Source: CAVTHW01 sp963734625
GTDB taxonomy: Bacteria > Acidobacteriota > Terriglobia > Bryobacterales > Bryobacteraceae
Length of the DNA: 64,000 nucleotides
Direction of reading: 5' to 3'
Assembly (NCBI GenBank): GCA_963734625.1
Contig: CAVTHW010000014.1
Location: 124,001 to 188,000, forward strand
A model generated the notes under the pieces. It made no database searches. It was given only the letters and a program-made list of their open reading frames with translations, and had not been told where the DNA came from. Both the position numbers and the translations under genes were made by a program. This document shows, piece by piece, positions 1-9,317 of the stretch (within the stretch, counting starts at the first letter, position 1; each line of letters begins with the position of its first letter).

Positions 1-437
1 GTCTCACCGGGGTCGATGCCGCGGCAGAACCGGTCGTAGCCGGGGTTCAGCCCTTTCCGCTGCAGCTCCTTGGAAACCGACTCCAACCGCTCCGGCGCGC
101 AGAAGCAGCGATAGGCGGCGCCGGTCTCGAGGAGTTGCCCGCAGTAGCGCCGGTAAATGTCCTGGCGCTGGCTTTGAGTGTAGGGCCCGAAATCGCCGCC
201 CGCCTCGGGACCCTCGTCCCAATCGAGTCCCAGGTAGCGCAACCCCTGCAAGAGCCAGCCCAGGGCCTCCGGGTTGTAGCGCTTCTGGTCGGTGTCTTCC
301 ACGCGCAGGATGAACGTCCCGTTGTGGCACCGGGCGAAGAGATAGTTGAACAACGCCGTGCGCGCGCCGCCCACGTGAAAATCGCCCGTGGGGCTGGGGG
401 CATAACGCACCCGTACCGGCTTGGATGGTGTTGTCAC
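1..437 (-). CDS. gltX: Glutamyl-tRNA synthetase, N-terminal part (runs off window start)
   Basis: Charges tRNA-Glu with glutamate (class I aminoacyl-tRNA synthetase). Reading the minus strand from a GTG at 437 gives an open frame to the window edge. It has the class I signature region PSPTGDFHVGGARTALFNYL, in which HVGG is the HIGH-motif equivalent, followed by an LRVEDTD segment typical of GluRS. About 145 residues are visible; the family is usually near 470-500, so the KMSKS half lies outside. The GTG start is preferred because no ATG occurs upstream of the catalytic motif in this frame. The rsmA stop lies 10 bp upstream, so this is probably the last seen gene of the sigma/anti-sigma/rsmA operon. 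A non-discriminating GluRS is possible. Confidence 0.9.
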   Translation of the reverse strand, partial: MTTPSKPVRVRYAPSPTGDFHVGGARTALFNYLFARCHNGTFILRVEDTDQKRYNPEALGWLLQGLRYLGLDWDEGPEAGGDFGPYTQSQRQDIYRRYCGQLLETGAAYRCFCAPERLESVSKELQRKGLNPGYDRFCRGIDPGE

Positions 438-447
438 TTTGGAAATC

Positions 448-1206
448 TCAGTATAGCGAAAGACGCCGGTGCAGCTTGACGAACTCGTCGACCGGGAGTT
501 GCTCGGCGCGCAGCGAGGTCTCCGGAATACCCGCCAGCAGTTCCCTATCCCACAGGCCGGCCAGATTGTTGCGGATGGTCTTGCGCTTCTGCCGGAAGCA
601 GCGGCCGGCGAACTCCAGGAACCCGTCCGGGTCATCAATGCCCCAGGATTCGGCGGCGCTCCGGGGCTCCAGCCGCACCGCCGCGGAATCGACTTTGGGA
701 GGCGGGCTGAAGGCGGCCGGAGGGACGGCGAACAGCAACTCCGGTTTGGCCATAAGCAGGGTTTGCACGGTCAGGAACCCGTACCGCCGGGTTCCGGGTT
801 GGGCGGTGAGCCGCTCGGCGACCTCTTTCTGCATGAGGAAGACGGCGCGCTTGAGCAGGTCGCCCAGACCCAGCACCTTTCTGAGAATGGGCGAGGTGAT
901 GTAGTAAGGCAGGTTTCCGACGACTACGGCGGGGCCCCACTGCGCCAGATCCGTTTCGAGCACATCCCCGTGGATCAGGGTCAGATTACCAGCGCCCACG
1001 AATCGCTGGGTCAGGCGATCATGCAGGCCACGATCCGTCTCGATGGCAATGAGCCGGCCGGAGCGCGCCAAGAGATACTGGGTGAGAGCTCCCTTTCCGG
1101 GCCCGATCTCCACCACCAGAGCCTCGTGCTCGGGACAAGCCGCGGAAGCAATACGATCAAGGACCGCATTTCGCTTCAGAAAGTGCTGGCCCAGCCGGCG
1201 TGCCAC
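448..1206 (-). CDS. rsmA: 16S rRNA dimethyladenosine transferase RsmA/KsgA
   Basis: Dimethylates the two adjacent adenosines near the 3' end of 16S rRNA using S-adenosylmethionine, a late step of small-subunit maturation. The 252-aa protein has GQHFL at residues 6-10, the SAM-binding EIGPGKG at 33-39, the adenosine-binding NLPYYI at 98-103, and a C-terminal segment FRQKRKTIRNNL typical of the family. Length is close to the usual 260-270. It sits 14 bp after the frame-corrected anti-sigma gene and 10 bp before gltX, which suggests cotranscription. Confidence 0.95.
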   Translation of the reverse strand: MARRLGQHFLKRNAVLDRIASAACPEHEALVVEIGPGKGALTQYLLARSGRLIAIETDRGLHDRLTQRFVGAGNLTLIHGDVLETDLAQWGPAVVVGNLPYYITSPILRKVLGLGDLLKRAVFLMQKEVAERLTAQPGTRRYGFLTVQTLLMAKPELLFAVPPAAFSPPPKVDSAAVRLEPRSAAESWGIDDPDGFLEFAGRCFRQKRKTIRNNLAGLWDRELLAGIPETSLRAEQLPVDEFVKLHRRLSLY

Positions 1207-1220
1207 CGATTCTCGCGCCG

Positions 1221-1917
1221 TCAGCCCCTGACGTCTATCTGGCTGCGGCTCAGGGTAATCCGGATTTTCGCCGAGACCGGCCTGCCGAACTTGGTCCCCG
1301 GGGAGAAATGAGTAAACAGCAAGGCGTTCTCGACGCTGTGCCGCACGCCGGGATCGTTGGCCCAGGCTTGCCCGTCGACGGCCGAATAGTCCACCAGGCG
1401 GCCCGCGCCGTCCACGGTGACATCCAGGGTGAGCACCATATCGCTGCTGAATCCGAACGGCCCCATCCCTAAGAAGAGGGCGCCGGTTGACAGCGTCGTG
1501 GGCACGTCCGCCACGCGCGGATTCGCGCGAGGGGCGAAACTCGGAGCCAGCACGGCGAACAACACCAAAGCCGAAATCAGCCCGCCGGCCATGGGAACAG
1601 CGATCGGACGGACCATCTCGCTAAGCCAGAACCTCGCGCGCGGCATCCGTCCGCCTAGTAACCAATGCCAGTTCCCGCCAGACAGTTTGCGCGCGCACTC
1701 CTCGGAAGCCAGAAGGTCCAGAGCGGCGGTGAGCTGAGCGCGGCGGACTCAGCGCGGGCAGCGCGCGCAAAGTCGCGCGCAGGTGAGTGAATTGTTCGGA
1801 GATTGAAACGCAATTCCTGCAGGATTCCAGGTGCAGCCGGACCTGTTGCCCTTCGTCGCGCGAAAGCGCTCCGTCGCAATAAGCCGCCAATTTCCCACGG
1901 ACTTTTTTGCAGTCCAT
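1221..1917 (-). CDS. Zinc-finger anti-sigma factor with membrane anchor (frameshifted)
   Basis: Probable anti-sigma partner of the adjacent ECF sigma factor. The N-terminal frame starts at ATG 1917, 8 bp after the sigma stop. It carries a zf-HC2-like H-x3-C-x2-C arrangement (LHLESCRNC) that would bind zinc and hold the sigma factor. After about 58 residues (SPPRSA) this frame turns implausible and stops at 1621. The next frame instead reads TAALDLLASEECARKL and on into a membrane segment (ISALVLFAVLAPSF) and a C-terminal domain resembling a TonB-like C-terminal fold. Removing one base near 1739-1742 joins the two. Taken literally, the downstream piece would be a separate ORF starting at ATG 1646. 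I infer one gene with a single-base insertion; the ligand of the C-terminal domain is unknown. Confidence 0.7.
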
Positions 1918-1925
1918 AACCCCTT

Positions 1926-2612
1926 CTATTCCACCAACCTTGGCATCCAATGGAAATCAGGCTTCTGTTCCAGCCGTTTCTCCAGTTCCTTCCGCAGAGC
2001 TTCCCGCCCGCGCAGGATCCGCGACTTGATTGTCCCAATCGGAACCAGGAGGATTTCGGCGATCTCCTCGTAGCTCAAATCCTCGACGTCCCGTAAAACG
2101 ATCACGGAGCGGTAAGCCGGATTCAGATCGGCCAATGCCGCCTCAATAAGGCCGTGTCTCTCGCGATCCAGGGCATACGCAAATGGAGACTCCTCGGGAG
2201 CCGGCAAAATATCGCCATATCCCCTGGACTCCTCGTCGCCCTCCAAAGCAACCTCCTGGCGGCGATGACGTCCGTTCCAGCGGCTGTGGTTGTGGACCTC
2301 GTTGACGGCGATCCGGTAGATCCAGGTTCTGAGGCTGCTTTCGCCCCGGAAGCAGCCGACCTTCCGAAAAACTTTCAGAAACACGTCCTGAACCACATCG
2401 GAGGCGTCCTCTGAATCTCGGAGCAGCCGGTACACCAAGTTGTAGACTGGCTGCTGGTAGCGTTGCACGAGGGTCTCGTAAGCCGACTCCGCCCCGGCCC
2501 GCAAGCCCTCCAGCAGGCGCGCGTCGCTTTCCGGGACGTCCGCGGTCTCCAGCAGAGCCACGGGGCACCCGCCGGTCAACTCAGGCTCTAAAACAACAAT
2601 TCGCTCGGCCAC
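1926..2612 (-). CDS. ECF-type RNA polymerase sigma factor (sigma-70 family)
   Basis: Directs RNA polymerase to a stress-type promoter set. The 228-aa protein has a sigma region 2 (YQQPVYNLVYRLLRDSEDA, then VVQDVFLKVF and the RTWIYRIAVN promoter-melting segment) and a region 4 helix-turn-helix (LSYEEIAEILLVPIGTIKSR). There is no region 1.1 or 3, as expected of ECF sigmas. An extra N-terminal stretch of about 35 residues precedes region 2. The gene immediately downstream encodes its probable zinc anti-sigma factor, so activity is likely controlled by sequestration at the membrane. The 240 bp upstream is gene-free and should hold the promoter; I could not identify a GAAC-type -35 box with confidence. 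Confidence 0.92.
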   Translation of the reverse strand: MAERIVVLEPELTGGCPVALLETADVPESDARLLEGLRAGAESAYETLVQRYQQPVYNLVYRLLRDSEDASDVVQDVFLKVFRKVGCFRGESSLRTWIYRIAVNEVHNHSRWNGRHRRQEVALEGDEESRGYGDILPAPEESPFAYALDRERHGLIEAALADLNPAYRSVIVLRDVEDLSYEEIAEILLVPIGTIKSRILRGREALRKELEKRLEQKPDFHWMPRLVE

Positions 2613-2773
2613 GGTAGCGCCTCAAAACAATTCCCAATTCAAACTACCACGACTCGACCGCTGGCTGCAAAGGATTGGACGCCTTTCGAGAGAAAAAGTT
2701 CCCGCTGGCGGACCAGGAATAACGCACTTGTCTCCAGTAACACACGATTGACCGTGTTGCCGTTCGAAATGCA

Positions 2774-2810
2774 GCAGGGCCTATGCGCCGGAGGCGCCCA
2801 GCCGCCCTGC
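2774..2810 (-). terminator. Hairpin downstream of bshA, possible terminator
   Basis: A two-step palindrome lies 44 bp after the bshA stop. The outer arms GCAGGGC / GCCCTGC (2774-2780 with 2804-2810) enclose inner arms GCGCC / GGCGC (2785-2789 with 2793-2797). No T-tract follows on the minus strand, so intrinsic termination is uncertain. It could instead be a REP-like element. The rest of 2613-2853 shows no gene. Confidence 0.35.
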
Positions 2811-2853
2811 CAAGGGCTCTTCAGCGGGATGGCGAAAAAGAACGAGCGAGGTA

Positions 2854-3981
2854 CTACTGGCGCTGGCAGACTTCCCGGTAGTACCGCTCGTAGGCCGGAA
2901 TGAGCAGCGAGGAGCAGAACCGGCTGCGGGCGGTGGCGCGCACTGCCTTCGCCAACCGGCCGTGGAGGGCGTCGTCGGAGAGGATGGCTACCACGCGCGC
3001 CGCCTGTCCCGCCACGTCGCCGGGTGTTTCGAGGTACCCATCCACGCCGTCAGTGATCAGTTCCGGCAGTCCGCCTACCCTGGTTGCCACGCTCGGCACG
3101 CCGCAGGCCATCGCTTCCAGCGCGACCAGGCCGAAGGACTCGAGCTCGCTCGGAAGCAGCAACACATCCGCCACCGGAATCAGCCGTTCCACGTGGTCCT
3201 GCTTGCCGAGAAAAGTGACGTGGTCAGCGAGTCCGAGTTCGTGGCTCAGGGCTTCGGCGGGACCGCAATCCGGCCCGTCCCCCACCATCAGGAGGTGCGC
3301 GTCGGTCTCCTTGCGCACCAACTGCAAAATGCGGACGCAATCCAGCGCCCGCTTCACATGCCGGAAATTGGAAATGTGGATCAGCACCTTCCCCGACGGA
3401 GGCGCAAAGGGGCTCTCACGCCGGGCCTCGGGGGAGGGGTGATAAAGGTCGCAGTTCACAAAGTTCCAGATGACGCGGATCTCGTTGGCAACACCGAACA
3501 CCTCCACGGTCTTCTGCCTCAGGTATTCGCTCACGGCGGTGACGCCGTCCGACTGCTCGATGGAGAATTTCGTGATCGAGAAGTAGGATTGCTCCTGGCC
3601 GACCAGGGTAATGTCGGTCCCGTGCAGGGTGGTGACGAAGGGCACTCGGCGCTTCGCGGCCAGCATCTGCCGCGCCAGCAGAGCCGAGACGGAGTGGGGA
3701 ATCGCGTAGTGGACATGCAGCAGATCGAGCGAGTGCCACTCCGCGACTTCCGCCATGCGGCTGGCGAGGGCCAGACAGTAAGGCGGGAATTGGAAGAGGG
3801 GATAGGAAGCGACCTCGACCTCGTGATAATGGATGTGGCGGTGCCCTGGATCCAGGCGTATGGGGTTGGCGTAGCTGATGAAATGCACCTCGTGGCCGCG
3901 GTTGGCGAGTTCCATGCCCAGTTCGGTCGCGACGATGCCGCTGCCGCCATAAGTCGGGTAACAGGTGATTCCAATCTTCAC
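2854..3981 (-). CDS. bshA: N-acetyl-alpha-D-glucosaminyl L-malate synthase BshA
   Basis: A GT4 glycosyltransferase that joins GlcNAc from UDP-GlcNAc to L-malate, the first step of bacillithiol synthesis. The 375-aa length and the opening MKIGITCYPTYGGSGIVATE match BshA closely. So do the HVHYAIPHSVSALLARQ block and the C-terminal donor-site segment PSELESFGLVALEAMACGVP with its E-x7-E pattern. No bshB or bshC is adjacent, which is common because these genes are scattered in many genomes. The downstream hairpin at 2774-2810 may end the transcript; the upstream gene (histidine kinase) ends 20 bp before the start. A general GT4 role cannot be excluded, but the N-terminus is distinctive. Confidence 0.88.
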   Translation of the reverse strand: MKIGITCYPTYGGSGIVATELGMELANRGHEVHFISYANPIRLDPGHRHIHYHEVEVASYPLFQFPPYCLALASRMAEVAEWHSLDLLHVHYAIPHSVSALLARQMLAAKRRVPFVTTLHGTDITLVGQEQSYFSITKFSIEQSDGVTAVSEYLRQKTVEVFGVANEIRVIWNFVNCDLYHPSPEARRESPFAPPSGKVLIHISNFRHVKRALDCVRILQLVRKETDAHLLMVGDGPDCGPAEALSHELGLADHVTFLGKQDHVERLIPVADVLLLPSELESFGLVALEAMACGVPSVATRVGGLPELITDGVDGYLETPGDVAGQAARVVAILSDDALHGRLAKAVRATARSRFCSSLLIPAYERYYREVCQRQ

Positions 3982-4001
3982 GATATTTAGGTTAACACCG
4001 C

Positions 4002-5057
4002 TCAGGCCGGGACTCGCACCAGAATGCCGCAGCCTCGCGGGGGCCTCGATTCCACCCTCAACTGGCCGCCGAGAGCACGGACACGCCGCTTAATGCTGAG
4101 CGGACCTACCTGCAGCCGCTCCAATTCGTCCAGATCGAAAACGCCGGCGAAGGGGAAGCCGTTGCCGTTATCCTCTATGGACAACTCGAGGGAATCGCCG
4201 GCGCCCGAGAGGGTCACAGCCACGCGCGTCGCCCTGGAATGCTTCTGGATATTATGCAGGGCCTCACGGGCGATCTGGATCAGCTCCAGGCTGGCTTCCT
4301 CGCTCAACAGGCCCGGCGGACCGCTGCTCTGGAAGGTCGCCGTAATACCGCTGTCCTTCTGGAAGTCGGCAACGGCCTGGCGCAGGGACGCCGGCAATCC
4401 GGCCTCCGCCACCTCGACTGGCCGAATCCCGCGAAGGAACACGCGGATTACCGCTATCTGGGACTTGGTCACTTCCTGCAACTCGCGCAATTCGCGCCGG
4501 GCGGCTTCCAGATCCCTGTCGAGAAGCTTGGCCACATACTCCAGCCGCATATGGACCGCAATGAAGCTTTGCAGCGGCCCGTCATGGAAGTCGCCGGACA
4601 GCTTCTGCCGCTCGACGTCGCGGGCTTTCGCCGCCGCCTCGGTGGCTTCCCGCTCCAGCCGGAGGTGCCTCGCCAGCTTCTGCCGGGTTTCGGATCTGTG
4701 CAGGGCGGCGACGCCAGCCAGGATGCCGGCCCAAAGCGCCACGCTAAACACGGCGCCGCCCCAGCCGCGCACCACGGCCAGATAGCCCACACAAATGCCA
4801 ACCACGCCCCAGGCCTCCCACCAGTTATGGACGAAGACCGCCATCAGCAACAGGTGGATATAAAGAAGCGAGCTCAGCCAGTCCGTGCCGCTCGGGCCAT
4901 ACGCCGCGAAAATCAGGAAGAAGACCGTTTCACCGGCCAAACCTAACCGAGCGAGGCCGCCGCTGACACCCCACCGAACCCAGAGGGTGGCGATACTGAA
5001 TCCGGTAAAAAGCAGGGCGAGGGCGGTGACCTCCCACCGGGAGACTGTCCGCCGCAT
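4002..5057 (-). CDS. Membrane sensor histidine kinase, NarL/LytS-like HisKA_3 type
   Basis: A two-component sensor of 351 aa. The N-terminal third (about residues 8-120) is a run of hydrophobic helices with no clear periplasmic domain. It is followed by a short coiled coil and a HisKA_3 dimerisation segment with the phospho-acceptor His in LSGDFHDGPLQSFIAVHMRL. The C-terminus has HATPase_c N-box and G-box features (REALHNIQKHSRA, then IEDNGNGFPF). Such kinases normally pair with a NarL/LuxR-type response regulator, but none is next to it. The ATG at 5057 follows an in-frame TGA about 30 bp upstream, fixing the start region. The 176 bp before it contain no gene I can recognise. Confidence 0.85.
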   Translation of the reverse strand: MRRTVSRWEVTALALLFTGFSIATLWVRWGVSGGLARLGLAGETVFFLIFAAYGPSGTDWLSSLLYIHLLLMAVFVHNWWEAWGVVGICVGYLAVVRGWGGAVFSVALWAGILAGVAALHRSETRQKLARHLRLEREATEAAAKARDVERQKLSGDFHDGPLQSFIAVHMRLEYVAKLLDRDLEAARRELRELQEVTKSQIAVIRVFLRGIRPVEVAEAGLPASLRQAVADFQKDSGITATFQSSGPPGLLSEEASLELIQIAREALHNIQKHSRATRVAVTLSGAGDSLELSIEDNGNGFPFAGVFDLDELERLQVGPLSIKRRVRALGGQLRVESRPPRGCGILVRVPA

Positions 5058-5233
5058 GTAACTGCGCGGCCAGGCAGGCGAGGGCGATCACCACTCGGGA
5101 GACGGAAAGAGCGCGAGGCTCACAGCGTAGAGGTCTCTCCCTGTGAACCTGGGCCCGTATCTGGGCAATGATGACGTCACTGATTCGCCCACGAACGAAC
5201 CGCCTTCTAGCCGCTCACTCCGGGCGCTGGATG

Positions 5234-5788
5234 TCATCGCCGGTAGAGATAGATTGTGTGAGCGCGGCCCTCCCCGTCGTCGTCGATGTGCTCTATTCTA
5301 TCCGCGGTCCAATCGGAAATCTCGAAATCGTGAGCCACAACCCGCGCACCTCGCTTCAATTGCTTCTCCAGCAGCGGCCGCACTTTGGTCATGGCTGAGG
5401 GCAAAAGGTAAACGGTGATCAGGTCGGCCGAGCTCATATCCTGCTTCAGTATGTCGCCCTGATTGATCCTGGCGGTCTTCTGAAGGCCGAGACTCTTGAT
5501 CTTATCCGCGCTCTGGGCGGCCAGGTCCTCATCGAGTTCGATGCCGGTCGCCTGCGCCTGGAACTTCCGCGCCGCCAGAATGACGATCCGGCCGTCGCCG
5601 CTGCCCAGGTCGAAAAGCTTTTCCCCGGGCTTGAGCCCGCCCATTTGCAGCATCTTCTCCACAATTATCTCGGGCGTGGGATAGTAAGGCGCCAGCCGCT
5701 CGGCCTCGCCCTTTTCGGTCTGGGCGGCCGCCGCCAGAGCGCAGAACGCCAGCAGGGCGGCTCCGCGGACCAGTCCGCTACTGCTCAA
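5234..5788 (-). CDS. Secreted class I SAM-dependent methyltransferase
   Basis: The protein has a hydrophobic leader (AALLAFCALAAAAQ) and then a compact Rossmann methyltransferase domain: the SAM-binding motif I is LFDLGSGDGRIVILAA, followed by GIELDEDL and INQGDIL. The upstream PYYPTPEIIVEKMLQM segment resembles DOT1/protein-methyltransferase-like bacterial proteins. I chose TTG 5788 because AGGA sits 6 nt before it and it overlaps the frame-corrected stop of the propeller gene (TTGAGCAGTAG). The ATG at 5821 would lie inside the coding end of that gene. The substrate is unknown. A SAM-dependent enzyme with an export signal is odd because SAM is cytosolic; the leader may act as a membrane anchor instead. 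Confidence 0.75.
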   Translation of the reverse strand: MSSSGLVRGAALLAFCALAAAAQTEKGEAERLAPYYPTPEIIVEKMLQMGGLKPGEKLFDLGSGDGRIVILAARKFQAQATGIELDEDLAAQSADKIKSLGLQKTARINQGDILKQDMSSADLITVYLLPSAMTKVRPLLEKQLKRGARVVAHDFEISDWTADRIEHIDDDGEGRAHTIYLYRR

Positions 5789-7713
5789 GATAGATCCTGG
5801 TCTTGTTGCTCTCATGGCCATCGACCTCCAGATACAGTTCGGCCAGGACCCTCGTCAACCAGCGGCGGCAATCGTAACTCCACAAGATAGAAGCCCACAT
5901 AGCCTGGAGCAAGGACGGCGCGCGTGACCTCCAGCGGCGTCCGATTGAGGAACGCGCGGACCGGGGCTATCACCCGTGGCGGCGCTTCGATGGGCGCCTT
6001 CTTCCCCGCCGGCCAGGCGGGCTGAACCTTTCCCAAACCGGTCGCCAGGACCTGGATCAGCGAACTGGCTCGCGCCGGCATCTGGCCGTTGAGCAGTTCG
6101 CCGGTGTCGGCGTCCAGCGCCATCGGGCTGCCGTCGTAATCGATGAAGATCGCCGGTGAGGCATCTTGTAAAGGCAGCGGCATGGCGAATTGTCCACCGG
6201 CAAGCTCCAGCGCCAGCACAGTCGAGCGGCCCGCCGCCTCGAAGGGGATCTGAATCTGCGACTGGGTTTCCGAAGCGGCCAACACGGGCGCGTCCAGCAA
6301 TCCCGCCTGGGCCCGGATCAGACGCCCTCCGAGGACCGTCAGCAAGGAACCGGGCGCCGCCGGGCGTGGCCTTAAGTCAGCAGCGCTCACCACCTGCAAG
6401 TTCCAGAAGCGGTGCGGGGCAGGCGCGGCATACACTCCGTAGCCGGCTAGGGCGACGTACACCTGGTTGCCCGCCTGGTCGAGGCCGACATCCACGCTGG
6501 CAGCCGGGGGGAGACTTCCCGACATCGAGATCCAGTGATTCGCCGTGCTGTTCAATCCCGCTTCCAGGGCGCTGAAGAAAGCACCGGCGTCGGAACCCAC
6601 GTAGACGGCAGTCCCGCTCGGATCGCAAGCTATGCCGAGCGCCGCTCCGGCGGGCAGGTCCCCGGTCAAATCGTCCCAGACAATCCCTCCGTCCAGCGAC
6701 CGCAGCACTCGGGCTTGATTGCCGCCGTCGGCCGGCGGCTTGCCGAGCGCCGCTAACGCCATCGCCGGGCGCTCCGGCGGAATGTAGAGCGACTCGACGG
6801 GCGCGCCGCCTCCCAGCCGGGTCAGGCTCCAGCTAGCACCCTGGTCTCTTGACATCCAAAGCCGGCCGTCCGAGGCGCCGGCATATGAATAATCCCGGCC
6901 CATCGCCACGGCCGTAATCTCGGCTCCCAGTTGAATGGCCGCGCCGCGCCGTGCGGCGGCCCGGCCCGCGGCGGCAGCGTCGAGGACGAGGCGCCAGGAC
7001 TGCCGTTCCCCTGGGGCCCACTCGACCACGTCGCCGGCGGCCAGGAGGACTCGCGTGCCGCGGCTCCCCGCTGGCGTCTCGAGAAGCCGGCGAACCGGAA
7101 GATTGGGGAGATTTGCGTTGACCCCGCTCCAGGAAAGGCCTCCGTCGGCGGACCGCCACACGCCGTATGAGTTGGCCGCCACGATGAAATCGGCATCAAG
7201 CGGGGAAACCGCCAGATCCAGAATCCCGGCCCCAATGATCGAGGCGCCGCGGTAGCTGGTGAGATTGACCCATCTCTCTCCGCCGTCGTCGGACCGGTAC
7301 ACGTGCCGACCGTAGGCATAAAGCCGGCCAGCCCGGTCTGCCGCGCGGACCTTGCTCTCGGGCTCGGGCAGCGCGGGCGCGAGCCCCGGCGAATAGGAGG
7401 TGGCCTCGGGCGCCTGAAGTGCGGGCGCGGGCTTCCAGCCTTCGAAATCCTGGCTCTCGAAGCTACGGCCATCGGCAGTGCGGAGGAACAAACGCAGCCC
7501 GTCCTCAGCAAACCACACCCGATTGACCGGACCCGTCGCGGGCGAGGCAAGTCCCGCGTCGTAGGAGGAATCTCCTATGCGCCGCCAATCAGGGCTAAGG
7601 CTCCCCGAAGCGGGCGGCCGCGACTGGGCAGAGGCCACGGCGGCCGTCAGGAGCCACGCGGCAAGGAGCGGCACCGATACCAATCTCCGCCGGGTTGGGG
7701 CGTCCTGACACAT
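5778..7713 (-). CDS. Secreted beta-propeller (BNR/sialidase-like) protein with Solibacter-type C-terminal domain, frameshifted near its end
   Basis: A large exported protein with a signal peptide (LLAAWLLTAAVASAQ). It carries repeated BNR/Asp-box-like elements (YRSDDGGERW, WRSADGGLSW, WMSRDQGASW, LRSLDGGIVW) that build a VPS10/sialidase-like propeller. From about residue 430 a domain of the TIGR03437 type begins (VVSAADLRPRPAAPGSLLTV), a hallmark of Solibacter-like acidobacteria. The literal frame ends at 5812 with an untypical tail. Dropping one C near 5846-5850 restores the expected ending LAELYLEVDGHESN and a TAG at 5778, which is the end given here. Function unknown; probably cell surface or secreted. 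Confidence 0.8.
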
Positions 7714-7878
7714 CAGACGAGTCTATTCTATCCCGATTTGGCCCAATTCCGCTCTTTCAATGCATTGAAACTCATGCAATTTAGCAAAATAGGGACATTG
7801 GCCTCTTTATTGCTGACGTATTCGGTGGTAGACTGTGTTACGATATCCGGTCTGGTGGACGGAAACAGGGGCAGGGCT

Positions 7879-8694
7879 ATGCGGATGCAGTGGATGACCG
7901 TGGCGCTCAGGGGGCTGCTGGTTGCGGCACTGGGCGTGGTCTGCTCCGCGCAAGCGCCGCTCGCGCTTCCTTCCAGTTCGGGTGCCGCCAGGGTGGCCGC
8001 CATCACCGGGCAGGTTTCCGTGCTGCGCGATTCGCAGCCCTGGGCGCTGAACTTGGGCGACGACATAAAGTTGGGCCAAGTAATTATTACCGGCGAAGAT
8101 GGCTTTGCCGTTTTCCAGGTGTCCGACGGCAGCACTTTCGAAGTCTATGCGAACTCGCAGGTCGTGTTTCGCAAGACGCCGGGAAACCTGAAGGATCTGC
8201 TGGACGTGATCCTGGGCCGGGTCCGGGTGCATATCCAGAAGTGGGGCGGTCAGCCGAATTTCAACCGGGTATTCACGCCGACGGCAGTGATTTCGGTCCG
8301 CGGCACGATCTTCGACGTCGAAGTCGAAGACGATGAAGACACGACGCTGGTGGCGGTCGAGGAGGGCCTGGTTGAAGTGCAGCACGCCAGGCGCCCCGGC
8401 ACTCCGCGGATGGTTGGCCCCGGCGAGTGGCTCCGCATTTACAGGAATCAGCCCCTGGCCGGGATCGGCATCGATAAGGGGTCGGCGTTGAATGTCGCCT
8501 TCCGCGCGATCTCGGATGCTCTCCATACTCTGATCTACCGCAGCCCGCGTAGTGGAGTGGGCATCGGGAGCGTGCCCGGCGGCGGGGGCGGCGGTGGAAC
8601 GCCGTTGCCCGGCGATACGAAACCTCCCGCGCCTCCTCCTCCCCCTCCGCCGACCGGCGACATCGGCGGACCCGCGCCGCCTCCCATACCCTAG
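7879..8694 (+). CDS. Exported FecR-domain protein with proline-rich tail
   Basis: A 271-aa protein with a signal peptide (LRGLLVAALGVVCSAQA) and a FecR-type beta domain (AAITGQVSVLRDSQPWALN, VFTPTAVISVRGTIFDVEVE, LVEVQHARR). It ends in a glycine stretch and a run of prolines (about residues 235-271). Classical FecR relays ferric-siderophore signals to an ECF sigma factor. Here there is no cytoplasmic helix and no sigma or TonB receptor nearby, so a structural or surface role is as likely. The ATG at 7879 gives the signal peptide; the frame stays open upstream but only over the antisense of the propeller gene. It is followed 32 bp later by another exported protein. Confidence 0.8.
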   Translation: MRMQWMTVALRGLLVAALGVVCSAQAPLALPSSSGAARVAAITGQVSVLRDSQPWALNLGDDIKLGQVIITGEDGFAVFQVSDGSTFEVYANSQVVFRKTPGNLKDLLDVILGRVRVHIQKWGGQPNFNRVFTPTAVISVRGTIFDVEVEDDEDTTLVAVEEGLVEVQHARRPGTPRMVGPGEWLRIYRNQPLAGIGIDKGSALNVAFRAISDALHTLIYRSPRSGVGIGSVPGGGGGGGTPLPGDTKPPAPPPPPPPTGDIGGPAPPPIP

Positions 8695-8726
8695 ATCGTG
8701 CGAAACTAGCCTTGAAGGAGTGACTC

Positions 8727-9317
8727 ATGAGCGGTGGCCTTGCGCCACGAAGCGCGGTGTTATGCGCCGCCTTCTTTATTCTCGGGATGCCCCAGGCGGG
8801 TTCGCAGAACGCGGGTTTGCCGCCGGAGTGGGAACTTCAACAGAGCTTGAATTCGCTGCTGAGCGCCACCCAGAAATTGCTGCCTCTGGTTCAGGAGGCC
8901 AAGCCGGCAGAGTGGACGGCGAAGGGCGCTCCGGACGCCTACCAGGCCCAGTGGAAGTCGGTGGTGGACGAGATTGGATTCATTAGCCGCTCCGCCGGTG
9001 AACTGGGAGCCGAACCGGAACGTCTGACGCTCGCCATTGAGACTTATTTCCGCGCCCAGTCGCTCCACGCCCTGGTGATCTCTTTCAATGAGGGCGTCCG
9101 GCGCTATCAAGATCCGGCCCTGGCGGATCTTATCAGCGGGGCTGTGACCGCGACCAGCGCGGGGCGGGAGAAGTTGCGCGATTACATCGTCCAATTGGCC
9201 GGCGCCAAGGAGCAGCAACTCAAGGTCATGGACCAGGAAGCGCAGCGCTGCCGGGCCGCGCTGGCCAAACAGCCCGCAGCAAAGAAATCTGCCGAAAAGA
9301 AGGTAGAGCCGAAGTGA
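8727..9317 (+). CDS. Exported protein of unknown function, helical
   Basis: A 196-aa protein with an N-terminal signal-like segment (VLCAAFFILGMPQAGS). The mature part is predicted helical, rich in Gln, Glu and Ala, and ends in a Lys/Ala/Pro tail (AAKKSAEKKVEPK). I recognise no family. The start ATG at 8727 is preceded by AAGGAGTG about 8 nt upstream. Its stop overlaps the GTG start of the next small gene by 4 bp, so the two are probably translationally coupled, together with the FecR gene upstream. Confidence 0.7.
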   Translation: MSGGLAPRSAVLCAAFFILGMPQAGSQNAGLPPEWELQQSLNSLLSATQKLLPLVQEAKPAEWTAKGAPDAYQAQWKSVVDEIGFISRSAGELGAEPERLTLAIETYFRAQSLHALVISFNEGVRRYQDPALADLISGAVTATSAGREKLRDYIVQLAGAKEQQLKVMDQEAQRCRAALAKQPAAKKSAEKKVEPK

